From: Roseitranquillus sp963749675
Lineage (GTDB): Bacteria; Pseudomonadota; Alphaproteobacteria; Rhodobacterales; Rhodobacteraceae
Reading direction: 5' to 3'
Length of the DNA: 64,000 bases
NCBI GenBank assembly: GCA_963749675.1
Contig: CAVVNT010000013.1
Coordinates: 99,928 to 163,927, forward strand
The position numbers were made by a program, and so were the translations under genes. Shown here piece after piece: positions 18,069-27,344 of the stretch (position 1 is its first letter; every line of letters begins with the position of its first letter). The notes below the pieces were generated by a model. It was not told where the DNA came from. It did not search any database and saw only the letters and a program-made list of their open reading frames with translations.

Positions 18069-19348
18069 GCCGCCCGGTCTACCTCGTCGACGGCGCCCGG
18101 ACCCCGTTCCTCAAGGTTCGCGGGGGCCCCGGCCCGTTCACGCCCGTCGACCTCGCAGTGCAGTGCGGCCGCCCCCTGCTGCTGCGCCAGCCGATCCCGC
18201 GCGAGGCCTACGATCTGGTGATCCTCGGCTGCGTCAACGTGATCTCCGATGAGATGAACCCTGCCCGCGTCGCCGCCTTGCGCCTCGGCCTCGGCGACGA
18301 CCAGGTGGCGTTCACCGTCCAGATCAACTGCGGCTCGGGCATGCAATCGATCGACACGGCGTTCCGCTACATCCGCCACGGAAGCCACGACCTGATCCTT
18401 GCTGGCGGCACCGAGGCGCTGAGCCACGCGCCCCTCGTCCTCGGCCAGGATGCCGTGGAGTGGCTTGCCGACCTCAACCGCGCCCAAGGCACGGCGGAGC
18501 GGGCGCGAGTCTTCTCGGGTCTCCGCCCTGGCTTTCTCAGACCCGTGGTCGGGCTGGAGCGGGGCCTGACCGACCCGATCACCGACCTCAACATGGGCCA
18601 GACCGCCGAGGTCCTGGCGCACCGCTTCGACATCAGCCGCGAGGCCGCCGACGCCTATGCCGTCGAGAGCCACCACCGTCTCGCCCACGCGCAGCGGAAG
18701 GGGTGGCTCGCCCCCGAGATCGAGCCCGTCTTCGACCGCGACGGCACCGCCTACGACCATGACGACGGCGTGCGCCCCGACAGCGACGCCGACGGCCTCG
18801 CCAAGCTCAAACCCGCGTTCGAGAGGCCCTACGGCAAGGTGACCCCCGGAAATTCGTCGCAGATCACCGACGGCGCCTCGTGGACCATCCTCGCGTCTGA
18901 AGAGGCGGTGGAGCGGCACGGCCTTACCCCACTCGCCCGCATCGTCGACAGCGAGTGGGCCGCCCTCGACCCCGCTGTGATGGGCCTCGGGCCCGTTCTC
19001 GCGGTGAGCCCGATGCTCGGCCGTCAGGGGCTCGGCGCCGGCGACGTCGACCTCTGGGAGATCAACGAGGCCTTCGCCGCGCAGGTGCTCGCCTGCCTCG
19101 CCTCGTGGCGCGACGCGGACTTCTGTCGCGAGGTGCTGGGCCTCGGCGGCGCGTTCGGCAACCTGCCCGGCGACCGGCTGAACATCGACGGCGGCGCCAT
19201 TGCCCTCGGCCACCCGGTCGGGACCAGCGGCAACCGCATCGTGCTGCACCTCGCCAACGCGCTCCGCCGCCGCGAGCTTGGCCGCGGCATCGCCACCGAG
19301 TGCATCGGCGGCGGCCAGGGCGGCGCGATGCTGCTGGAGGCCGCATGA
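18065..19348 (+). CDS. Acetyl-CoA C-acyltransferase (3-ketoacyl-CoA thiolase, FadI/FadA type)
   Basis: Last step of beta-oxidation: thiolytic cleavage of 3-ketoacyl-CoA, releasing acetyl-CoA. The 427-residue protein has the nucleophilic cysteine in NCGSGMQSID (about residue 90), NEAFAAQ near 340, GHPVGTSG with the catalytic histidine near 385, and the second cysteine in CIGGGQGG at the C-terminus. The length fits the FadI branch better than FadA. It starts inside the fadE stop and ends inside the start of the next gene (ATGA at both ends), so it is translationally coupled. Confidence 0.93.
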   Translation: MSRPVYLVDGARTPFLKVRGGPGPFTPVDLAVQCGRPLLLRQPIPREAYDLVILGCVNVISDEMNPARVAALRLGLGDDQVAFTVQINCGSGMQSIDTAFRYIRHGSHDLILAGGTEALSHAPLVLGQDAVEWLADLNRAQGTAERARVFSGLRPGFLRPVVGLERGLTDPITDLNMGQTAEVLAHRFDISREAADAYAVESHHRLAHAQRKGWLAPEIEPVFDRDGTAYDHDDGVRPDSDADGLAKLKPAFERPYGKVTPGNSSQITDGASWTILASEEAVERHGLTPLARIVDSEWAALDPAVMGLGPVLAVSPMLGRQGLGAGDVDLWEINEAFAAQVLACLASWRDADFCREVLGLGGAFGNLPGDRLNIDGGAIALGHPVGTSGNRIVLHLANALRRRELGRGIATECIGGGQGGAMLLEAA

Positions 19349-21420
19349 CTGGCCCCGTCCTCCGCCACCTCGGCGAGACCCGGCTGGAACTCGGCCCGGC
19401 CCGCGACGTCGCCCCCGAGGGCCACTGGCGCTACGCCGTGGGCGACGACGGCATCGGCTGGCTGATCCTCGACAAGCGCGACACCGGCACCAACACGATC
19501 TCCGAGGGCGTGCTGACGGAACTCGCAACGCTCCTCGACCGGGTCGAGGCGGACACGCCAAGGGCGCTCGTCTTCCGCTCGGCCAAGCTTGCCGGGTTCG
19601 CCGCCGGCGCCGACATCGGCGGCTTTGACGACATGGCCGGGGGCGACGCCGAGGCGATGCTTCGCCGCGGCCACGACGTGCTCGACCGGATCGCGGCGCT
19701 GCCCTGCCCCACCATCGCCGTCGTCCACGGCCAGGCCCTCGGCGCGGGGTTCGAACTCGCGCTCGCCTGCGACCACCGGATCGCCATCGACGGCGCGGCG
19801 TTCGGCTTTCCGGAGGTCCGGTTGGGCCTGCATCCCGGCCTCGGCGGCACCTTCCGCCTGCCCGCGCTCATCGACCCGACCGAGGCGATGCCCCTGATGC
19901 TGACCGGCAAGACCGTCCACACCGGCAAGGCCAAGCACCTCGGCATTGTCGGCACCGTGACGGAGGAGCGCCATGTCGCCGCCGCGGTCCGCGCCGTCGC
20001 CGCGGGCGAAATCGAGGCGCCGAGCCAGGGCCTCAAGGCGGGCGCCTTCCGCTTCGGCCCCGCGCGCCGCCTCGCCGCGCGCCGGATGCGCTCCGAGGCG
20101 GAGAAGAAGGCGCCGGCCGAGCACTACCCGGCTCCGCACGCCCTGATCGATCTGTGGGAGGAACACGGCGACGACCCCAAGGCGATGCAGTCGGCCGAGA
20201 TCGCTTCCTTTGCGCACCTGCTCGGCACCGAGACTGCTCAGAACCTGATCCGCGTCTTCTTCCTGCGCCAGAAGCTCAAGGCGAACGCACGGGGCGAGGA
20301 CGGCATCGCGCACGTCCACGTCATCGGCGCCGGCGCGATGGGGGCCGAGATAGCGGCTTGGTCGGCGATCCGCGACAAGACCGTGACGCTCGGCGACATC
20401 GACCTTGGATCGCTCGGCCGCGCGGTCCGTGACGCCGCCCGTGTCTGCAAGGACAGCCACCTCAGCTCGATCGAGACGCGCGACGCGCTCGACCGCATGA
20501 TCCCCGACGTCAACGGCTACGGCATAGCCCGCGCCGACCTCATCATCGAGGCGGTGCCGGAAAAGCCCCAGCTCAAGGAAAAGATCTACTCCGGCCTCAC
20601 GGGCATGAAACTCGACGCCATCCTCGCCACCAACACCTCCAGCCTGCGCCTCGCCGCGCTCCGCGACGCCGCGCCCGACCCCGCGCGGTTCGCGGGCCTG
20701 CACTTCTTCAACCCGGTCTCGAAGATGCAGCTCGTGGAGGTCGTCCGCCATGACGGCACCTCGGAGGCGACCGGAACGCGCCTTGCGGCCTTCTGCGGCG
20801 CCATCGGCCGGCTACCGGCGCCCGTGCGCGACTATCCTGGCTTCCTCGTAAACCGAGCGCTGATGCCGTACCTGATGGAGGCGCTCGTGCTGCTGGAGGA
20901 GGGCGTCGACAAGGAGACGGTGGACCGCGCCGCGCTCGATTTCGGGATGCCGATGGGGCCGGTGACACTCGCCGACCAGGTCGGCCTCGACATCTGCCTC
21001 GACGTCGCCGAGAGCCTCACGTCGGACCTCGAGAAACCGATGCCCGACATTCCCGACCGCTTGCGCCGTATGGTGGACGACGGCCATACCGGCAAGAAGG
21101 CCGGGCAAGGCTTCTATGATTGGCCGGATGGCGCGCCCGAGCCAGAGGTCAAGGGCGAGGCGCCCGACGACCTCACCGACCGCCTGATCCTGCCGATGCT
21201 CGACGCCTGCGTTGAGTGTCTGCGCCGCGACGTCGCGCGGAGCGAGGACGAGATCGACGGCGCGATGATCTTCGCCACCGGCTTCGCCCCGTTCCGCGGC
21301 GGCCCGATGCGCTACGCCCACACCCGCGGACCGGCCACCATCCGCACGCGGCTCGAGACGCTGGCGGAACGCCACGGTCCCCGCTTCGCACCGGACCCCG
21401 GCTGGTCGGATCTTGCCTGA
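19345..21420 (+). CDS. Fatty acid oxidation multifunctional protein (enoyl-CoA hydratase / 3-hydroxyacyl-CoA dehydrogenase)
   Basis: Bifunctional FadB/FadJ-type enzyme of 691 residues for the middle two steps of beta-oxidation. The N-terminal crotonase domain has FAAGADIGGF (oxyanion hole) and HGQALGAGFELALACDHRI with EVRLGLHPGLGGT carrying the catalytic glutamates. The NAD-binding domain starts near residue 325 with HVIGAGAMGAEIA, followed by HFFNPVSKMQLVEVV and PGFLVNRALMPYL. It overlaps the thiolase by four bases and the hydrolase gene by eight. Partner of the thiolase in the trifunctional complex. Confidence 0.93.
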   Translation: MTGPVLRHLGETRLELGPARDVAPEGHWRYAVGDDGIGWLILDKRDTGTNTISEGVLTELATLLDRVEADTPRALVFRSAKLAGFAAGADIGGFDDMAGGDAEAMLRRGHDVLDRIAALPCPTIAVVHGQALGAGFELALACDHRIAIDGAAFGFPEVRLGLHPGLGGTFRLPALIDPTEAMPLMLTGKTVHTGKAKHLGIVGTVTEERHVAAAVRAVAAGEIEAPSQGLKAGAFRFGPARRLAARRMRSEAEKKAPAEHYPAPHALIDLWEEHGDDPKAMQSAEIASFAHLLGTETAQNLIRVFFLRQKLKANARGEDGIAHVHVIGAGAMGAEIAAWSAIRDKTVTLGDIDLGSLGRAVRDAARVCKDSHLSSIETRDALDRMIPDVNGYGIARADLIIEAVPEKPQLKEKIYSGLTGMKLDAILATNTSSLRLAALRDAAPDPARFAGLHFFNPVSKMQLVEVVRHDGTSEATGTRLAAFCGAIGRLPAPVRDYPGFLVNRALMPYLMEALVLLEEGVDKETVDRAALDFGMPMGPVTLADQVGLDICLDVAESLTSDLEKPMPDIPDRLRRMVDDGHTGKKAGQGFYDWPDGAPEPEVKGEAPDDLTDRLILPMLDACVECLRRDVARSEDEIDGAMIFATGFAPFRGGPMRYAHTRGPATIRTRLETLAERHGPRFAPDPGWSDLA

Positions 21421-23243
21421 TCTTAAGGCGTTCGCCGACGCAGACACGGCGGCGCGGGCCATCGTCGACCGGGTCGGGCCAGAGAATCCGGCTTGCCGTG
21501 CCGCTCGGCCTCGGCAAGCCCGTCACATTGCTGAACGCGCTCACCCGCCTCGCTGCGGGCGACCGCGACATCCGGCTGTCGATCCACACCGCGCTGACGC
21601 TGGAGCGTCCCCACCCCGGCTCGGAGATGGAGCGGCGGTTCCTCGGCCCCGCGCTCGACCGCCTCTTCGGCCGCTATCCGCAGATCGACTACGCGCGGAT
21701 GCTGCGCGACGGCACCCTGCCGCCCAACATCGAGGTCAGCGAGTTCTTCCTGATGGCCGGCCGCTGGCTCGGCGTACCGCCGATGCAGGAGAACTACGTC
21801 TCGGTGAACTACACCCAGGCGCTGGACCTCGTGATGTCGCGGCGGCCGAACCTGGTGCTCCAGCTGCTCGCGGCCGAGGGCGACAGGCTGAGCCTCGCCT
21901 GCAACACCGACGTCACGTCCGACCTCCTGCGCCTCAGGCGCGAAGGGAAGGCCGACTTCCTGATGGCCGCCGAGACGAATCCCGAGCTGCCGTTCATGCC
22001 AGGCCCCGCCGAGATTGCGCCGGCGGAGGTCGCGCTGCGCCTCGACCCGCCGGAGCCATTCGAGCTCTTCTCGGTGGTCAAGCGGCCCGTCCCCCCGGTG
22101 GAGCACGCCATCGGCCTGCATGTCTCACGCCTCGTCCGCGATGGCGGGACGCTGCAGATCGGCATCGGCGCCACCGGAGACGCCGTTGCCCACGCGCTGC
22201 GCCTGCGCCACCGCGGCGAGGCGGCCGAGATCTGGGTGACCTGCCCTTTCGCGCTCGGCCCCTTCGCCGAGGGCGGCCGGTTCGACCGCGGCCTCTATGC
22301 GGTGACCGAGATGCTGGTCGACCCCATGCTGCCGCTGATGGAGGACGGCATCCTGTCGCGCGAGGTGGACGGCATCACGGTACATGCCGGCTTCTTCCTC
22401 GGCTGCCGCGACTTCTACGCCCGCCTCCGCGTCATGCCCGACGCGGCCCGGGCGCGGATCGCGATGATGCCGGTCAGCTTCACCAACACGCTGCTCGGTG
22501 ACGAGCAGGACAAGCGCGCCGCCCGCACCGACGCCCGCTTCGTGAACTCCACGATGACCGCGACGCTCCTCGGCGAGGCGGCCTCCGACCTGCTGCCCGA
22601 CGGCCGCGTCGTCAGCGGTATCGGGGGGCAGGCCGACTTCGTCGCCCAGGCCCTGGCGCTGGAGGGCGCGCGGTCCATCCTCACGCTGCGCGCCACCCGG
22701 CACGGCAAGGACGGGCTCGCGTCGAACATCGTCTGGTCGCATCCGCATCCCAGTGTGCCGCGGCACATGCGTGACGTCGTCGTGACCGAGTACGGCATCG
22801 CCGACTTGCGCGGACGCAGCGACGCGGACTGCATCGCCGCCATGCTCGCCGTCACAGACAGCCGGTTTCAGGACGAACTCGCCGAGAACGCCCGCGCCGC
22901 CGGCAAGCTGCCCCGCGACCACCGCATTCCCGAGGCTCACCGCCGGAACCTTCCGGAGACGGTATCGGCTTGGCTGGCCCCGCTCCGCGGGCGCCTTCCG
23001 GTTTTCCCTTTCGGAACCGACTTCGACGACGTGGAACGCCGCTTGCTCCCCGCCCTATCGACCCTGAAGCACGCATCGCAAAGCCGCCCCGCCCTCGCTC
23101 GCCTGGTCTGGCAGGGCCGCGGGCGCGGCAGCGGGACGGAGCGGGAATGCCTCGAACGCATGGGCCTTATGGAGCCGCGCACGCTCTCCGACCGCGTGAA
23201 GTCGCTCGCGCTCCGCGGAGCTTTGCGCGCGGACGGCGGCTGA
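21413..23243 (+). CDS. Acetyl-CoA hydrolase/transferase family protein, frame broken near the N-terminus
   Basis: Member of the acetyl-CoA hydrolase/CoA-transferase superfamily, about 609 residues after correction. The C-terminal half has FVNSTMTATLLGEAASD, SGIGGQADFVAQAL (glycine-rich CoA-binding loop) and VVVTEYGIADLRG. The start is a TTG at 21413 (MPDLKAFADADTAARAIVDRVG) overlapping the previous gene. At 21476-21482 one base (a C) must be removed to continue into QRIRLAVPLGLGKPV; as given the first frame runs on as noise. Being fourth in a beta-oxidation operon, it may recycle CoA or move it between acids, but the reaction is not certain. Confidence 0.85.
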
Positions 23244-23357
23244 AGAAGCGGCGGGCGCGGAATGCCGCGACCCTCGGCTTTGCAGCGGCGCCCCACGTCC
23301 GGGCTGCCGCCTTACCGGCGCGGCGAGAAGCGCCGGTGGGCAACCACCTCGGGGCGA

Positions 23358-24473
23358 TCACGCGGGTCCTTCGGGCCAGACCCGATACTCCTCTGCGTCG
23401 GCCGCCCTGAGCGCGAGGCCGAGACCGGGACGCTCCGGAACCGCCGGGTGCAGCGCGCCGTCGCCGGCGACGGGCGCGCCGTCGATCAGCATCGATTCGA
23501 TGCGGACATGGTCGTGGAACCATTCGATATGCTTCAGGCGCTGCAGGCAAAGCGCGGGCTGGACATGCAGCGCAGGGGCGCAATGCAGCGACAGCGGCAC
23601 CGTCGCCGCCCAGGCCAGCGCGTCCGCCTGCAGCAGGCCGGTGATCCCGCAGCAGCGCGTCGCGTCGGCCTGGAGCACGTCGACGGCGCCGGCCTCGAGC
23701 AGCGCGCGGAAGTGAAAGGCGCCGTAGCCGTACTCACCCGCCGCGACCTCCATGCCTGGCGGGGCGCGGTCGCGGACGAGGCGGAGGCCTTCGAGATCGT
23801 CGGACGATACCGGCTCCTCGAACCAGACGACGCCCGAGTTCGCTGCTGCCTCGGCCATCGCCAGCGCCTCCTTGCGCGAGCACGCGCCGTTGGCGTCGAT
23901 CATCAGGTCGACGTCGTCGCCCGCGGCACGGCGGGCGGCGACGATGCGCGGACGCTCGGCTTCGGGATCGCCGCTGACCTTGATCTTCATCGCGCGCATG
24001 CCGGCCTCGCGCCAGTCTGCGATCTGGTCGTCCATCTGCTCGCGCGAATAGGTGGTGAAGCCGCCGCTGCCGTAGGCCGGCACGGCGTCGCGGCAGCGCC
24101 CGAGCAGTGCCGACAGCGGCGCGTCGAGGAGCTTGCCGCGGAGGTCGTGCAGCGCCGCGTCGGCGACGGAGATCGCCATCGCGGCGACGCCCTGCCGGCC
24201 GTGGTTGCGCACCGCGTCAACCATGGCCCGCCAGCAGGCGGCGGTGCCGAGCGCGTCCCGCCCCGACAGGACGGGGGCGAGGACGTCGGTGACGAAGAGG
24301 GCGGACGGCCGGTCGGCGTAGCCGTAGCCAAAGCCGGTCTGGCCGCCCGCCTCGATCTCGCAGGTGACCATCGTCGTGGCGTCCCAGGCGAGGGTGCCGT
24401 CGGCCTCGGGGCGGTCGGTCGGCACCCGGTAGGCGGCCGTGCGGACCGCCCCGATCGGGGCGGCCGAGGTCAC
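23358..24473 (-). CDS. Enolase-superfamily enzyme (mandelate racemase/muconate lactonizing type)
   Basis: A 371-residue acid-sugar dehydratase or racemase of the mandelate racemase group. Catalytic and metal residues are visible: MKIKVSG (KxK base, about 166), MIDANG (metal Asp), WFEEPVSSDD (metal Glu), AAGEYGYG (metal Glu), and LHCAPALH with the second-side histidine. It overlaps the preceding thiamine-diphosphate enzyme gene by four bases (24470-24473), which suggests the two act on one pathway. The substrate is not readable; D-gluconate/galactonate-type dehydration is one option. Confidence 0.85.
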   Translation of the reverse strand: MTSAAPIGAVRTAAYRVPTDRPEADGTLAWDATTMVTCEIEAGGQTGFGYGYADRPSALFVTDVLAPVLSGRDALGTAACWRAMVDAVRNHGRQGVAAMAISVADAALHDLRGKLLDAPLSALLGRCRDAVPAYGSGGFTTYSREQMDDQIADWREAGMRAMKIKVSGDPEAERPRIVAARRAAGDDVDLMIDANGACSRKEALAMAEAAANSGVVWFEEPVSSDDLEGLRLVRDRAPPGMEVAAGEYGYGAFHFRALLEAGAVDVLQADATRCCGITGLLQADALAWAATVPLSLHCAPALHVQPALCLQRLKHIEWFHDHVRIESMLIDGAPVAGDGALHPAVPERPGLGLALRAADAEEYRVWPEGPA

Positions 24474-26245
24474 GCCGAAACGTAGCGCTTGAAGGCGTTC
24501 TTGATGATCGAACGCTCATCCGGGTCACCCTTCATCAGCGTGCTGAAGTAGTTCGCGCGCTGGCTGCCGGTGATCTTTGGTGGCAGTGTCGGGACGGTCG
24601 GATCGCAGACGCAATCGATCAGCACCGGGCGGTCGGCGGCGAACGCGGCGTCCCACGCCGGGGCGACCTGATCCGGCGTCTCGACGCGGATGCCGAGCAG
24701 GCCCAGCGACTGCGCGTAGGCGGCGTAGTCGAAGGGCGGGACGTTCTGCGTCTCCTCGACCTTCGGGAAGCCGCCCATCGCCCGCATCTCCCACGTGACC
24801 TGATTGAGGTCGCCGTTGTTCAGCACCGCGATCACGGCGCGCGGATCCTTCCACATGCGCCAGTACTTGGCCATGGTGATCAACGCGGAGTTGCCGAGCA
24901 TTTGCATCGCACCGTCGCCGACGAAGCCCACGGCCACCCGGTCGGGGTGGGTGAACTTGGCGGCCGTGGTGTAGGGCACGCCGGGGCACATCGTGGCGAG
25001 CGTGCCCGAGAGCGAACCCTTCATCCCCTCGCGGATCTTGATCGCGCGGGCATACCAGTTCGCCGACGTGCCGCTGTCGGCGGAGATGATGGCGTTGTCG
25101 GGCAGCCGCGACGAGCATTCCCAGAAGAGGAGTTGCGGGTTGATCGGATCGCCTTCGTAATGCGCGCGCTTCTCGACGCCCTCCCACCAGGTGGCGACGT
25201 CCTTCTCGATCTTCTCGCGCCACGAGGTGCGGCCCTTTGACTCGAGGTAGGGCAGGAGGGCGGCAAGCGTGTCGCGGGCGTCGCCGACGAGGTTCACCTC
25301 CATCGGATAGCGGATAGACAGCATGCCCGGGTCGATGTCGATCTGGATGCCGCGCGCCTTGCCCTCCTCCGGCAGGAACTCGGCATAGGGAAAGCCCGAG
25401 CCGATCATGATGAAGGCGTCGCAGGCCATCATCATGTGGTAGGACGGGCTGGTGCCGAGCAGGCCCATCTGGCCGGTGACGTTGGGCAGGTCATCGGGCA
25501 CGACCGCCTTGCCGAGCAGCGCCTTGCACACCCCGGCGCCCAGCTTTTCGGCCGCCTCCATGACTTCGCGGCCCGCGCCGAGGGCGCCGGCGCCGACCAT
25601 GATCGCTGGCTTCTTCGCCTCGTTGAGAATGGCCGCGGCGCGGCGCAGATCATCCTCGGCCGGGACGATGCGCGGCTTCGGCGCGTAGCCGATGCCGGAA
25701 TGGATGGTGCCGTGCTCGTGCGGCGGCTGCTCCACCGCATCCTCCATGCCGACGTCGTCGGGAACGATGATGGCGGTGACGCAGCGCTTGGCCTTGGCAA
25801 TGCGGAACGCGCGGTCGATCAGGTGGCGCATCTGCGTCGGCGACTGGCAATAATGCACGAACTCGTGCGCCACGTCCTTGAAGAGCGTGTGAAGGTCGAC
25901 CTCCTGCTGATAGTTGCCGCCGAGCGCCGCGCGGTCCTGCTGGCCCACGATCGCGACGACCGGCTGGTGGTCGAGCTTGGCGTCGTAGAGCCCGTTCAGC
26001 AGGTGGATGGCGCCGGGGCCGGAAGTGGCGAGGCAAACGCCCGGCTCGCCGGTCCACTTGGCGTGAGCGCAGGCCATGAAGGCGGCCTCCTCCTCGTGCC
26101 GGGCCTGGACGAACACGAAGCGGTCCATCGCCTTTTCCAGCGCCTCGAGGGTCGAGCTGATGCCGTCGCCCGGAAAGCCGTAGATGTGACGAACGCCCCA
26201 GGCGGACAGGCGCTCGAGCATGAAGTCGGCGGTGGTCTTTGCCAT
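24470..26245 (-). CDS. Thiamine diphosphate-dependent enzyme (pyruvate oxidase/acetolactate synthase-like)
   Basis: A 591-residue three-domain ThDP enzyme. The N-terminal Pyr domain has YGFPGDGIS and the activating glutamate in ARHEEEAAFMA (about residue 50). The central domain is typical of POX/ALS, and the C-terminal PP domain has GDGAMQMLGN followed by NNGDLNQVTWE, the GDG-NN cofactor signature. Closest in flavour to pyruvate-oxidase-like 'thiamine pyrophosphate-requiring' proteins, so decarboxylation of a 2-oxoacid is likely, with the product unknown. The ATG at 26245 follows AGAGG eight bases upstream, inside a small hairpin. Confidence 0.86.
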   Translation of the reverse strand: MAKTTADFMLERLSAWGVRHIYGFPGDGISSTLEALEKAMDRFVFVQARHEEEAAFMACAHAKWTGEPGVCLATSGPGAIHLLNGLYDAKLDHQPVVAIVGQQDRAALGGNYQQEVDLHTLFKDVAHEFVHYCQSPTQMRHLIDRAFRIAKAKRCVTAIIVPDDVGMEDAVEQPPHEHGTIHSGIGYAPKPRIVPAEDDLRRAAAILNEAKKPAIMVGAGALGAGREVMEAAEKLGAGVCKALLGKAVVPDDLPNVTGQMGLLGTSPSYHMMMACDAFIMIGSGFPYAEFLPEEGKARGIQIDIDPGMLSIRYPMEVNLVGDARDTLAALLPYLESKGRTSWREKIEKDVATWWEGVEKRAHYEGDPINPQLLFWECSSRLPDNAIISADSGTSANWYARAIKIREGMKGSLSGTLATMCPGVPYTTAAKFTHPDRVAVGFVGDGAMQMLGNSALITMAKYWRMWKDPRAVIAVLNNGDLNQVTWEMRAMGGFPKVEETQNVPPFDYAAYAQSLGLLGIRVETPDQVAPAWDAAFAADRPVLIDCVCDPTVPTLPPKITGSQRANYFSTLMKGDPDERSIIKNAFKRYVSA

Positions 26246-26572
26246 GGTACTTACCTCTGATCGCAGCAGAGGCCGGCCGTGGCCGCGTCGGTCCGGTCGG
26301 CCATTACCGAGTCGAACCCGCGCGTGCGGCAATCTGTTCCGGGGAATTCGGGCTGCCGCCGCGTGATCAGGCGCGTCAGCAGAAGACGAGGCCGGCGGAC
26401 GCCGCATAGAGCAGCAGCTGCAGCGCGCTTTCGAAGCCGATCATGCCCACGTGACGGGCGGTTCCGCCGCGGCGATCAGCGGGATCGACAGCAGGACGAC
26501 GAGCAGCACACCCTGCGCAAGGCCGGTGATGCCCGCCGCGGCATGTTCGAGGTTGGCGCGCCTGGGATCGCC
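26246..26572. other. Gene-poor interval between the ThDP enzyme and DUF3008 genes
   Basis: No gene is firmly supported. On the minus strand a perfect 6-bp inverted repeat (CCTCTG at 26254-26259, CAGAGG at 26267-26272) covers the ribosome site of the ThDP gene. Two hydrophobic minus-strand scraps lie here: 26376-26444 encodes 22 residues from an ATG (MIGFESALQLLLYAASAGL...), and a frame ending at 26441 encodes GVLLVVLLSIPLIAAAEPP but lacks an ATG. They overlap by ATGA and could be very small membrane proteins or decayed sequence. Confidence 0.4.
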
Positions 26573-26758
26573 TCAGTCCCCCTTGTGCTCGGGCTTGCCG
26601 CTGCGCGAGGTCTCGCCGAACTCCTCGAGCTGGTCTTCGCTCTTCAAGTCGTACATCTCGCGCGCGGGCCCCTGCAGGTCGTCCTTTCGGGCCTCGCCCC
26701 GCTTGCCCGACAGCGCGGCGCCGGCCGCCTTCTGCTGCGCCTTGGACTTCGCGGGCAC
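26573..26758 (-). CDS. DUF3008 family small protein
   Basis: A 61-residue lysine-rich hydrophilic protein starting at a GTG (26758): VPAKSKAQQKAAGAALSGKR, then QGPAREMYDLKSEDQLEEFG and SRSGKPEHKG. Both the opening xPAKSKAQQKAAGAAL and the ending KPEHK are hallmarks of DUF3008, a family of very small cytoplasmic proteins with no known function. An upstream TTG in the same frame is a possible alternative start. It is divergent from the transducer-like gene at 26842, with 83 bases between them. Confidence 0.8.
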   Translation of the reverse strand: MPAKSKAQQKAAGAALSGKRGEARKDDLQGPAREMYDLKSEDQLEEFGETSRSGKPEHKGD

Positions 26759-26841
26759 GTGCAATGTCCTTTTCTTCGGCGTCTCGAGGAGAACCTTCAG
26801 AGGGCTGAGACGTTCCGTCACACGCCACAAAGGAGGTTGAG

Positions 26842-27210
26842 ATGAGCTCGCTCGGAAAATGCACCTGGATGGTTCCCGAAGGCTACATCCCAAGCCGTGG
26901 GCTCGACAGCGACGCACTGCAAAGCCACGAGACGCTGTGCGTTCTCAACGCTGGCGACGAGGACGCGGAGCTTGAGATAACGCTCTACTTCGGCGACCGC
27001 GACCCGCTCGGGCCATACCACCGCACCGTGCCGGCGCGACGGACGCAACACATCAGGACCAACGACCTCGAAGACCCGGAGGTGCCGCGCGACACCGACT
27101 ACGCCACCGTCGTGGCATCGAGCGTGCCGATCGTTGTGCAGCACAGTCGCCTCGACAGCCGCCGCGAAAGTTTCGCCCTGCTGTCGACGATGGCATTCCC
27201 GGCTGGCTGA
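26842..27210 (+). CDS. Sensory rhodopsin transducer-like protein (ASRT family)
   Basis: A 122-residue soluble protein closely resembling the Anabaena sensory rhodopsin transducer family: WMVPEGYIPSRG, SHETLCVLNAGDEDAELEIT, the FGDRDPLGPYHRTVPARRTQ core, RTNDLEDPEVPRDTDYATVV and VPIVVQHSRLDSR. In Anabaena the homologue is a tetrameric beta-sandwich that binds a rhodopsin. No rhodopsin gene occurs here, so the ligand or partner must differ or lie elsewhere. The start is secure: AAGGAGG sits five bases before the ATG. Single-gene transcript; nothing follows on the same strand for several kb. Confidence 0.85.
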   Translation: MSSLGKCTWMVPEGYIPSRGLDSDALQSHETLCVLNAGDEDAELEITLYFGDRDPLGPYHRTVPARRTQHIRTNDLEDPEVPRDTDYATVVASSVPIVVQHSRLDSRRESFALLSTMAFPAG

Positions 27211-27344
27211 CGCAGCATGAGATTTGGCGGCGCGGAGTGCATCCTGCGCCGCCAGGTCGCGCCGCGGGACGAACCGCGATCGACGCATCCGTCGCCACCG
27301 GTCGCGCGCCGCAGTTGCATTGACCCCGACGCCATCGGCTCGAC

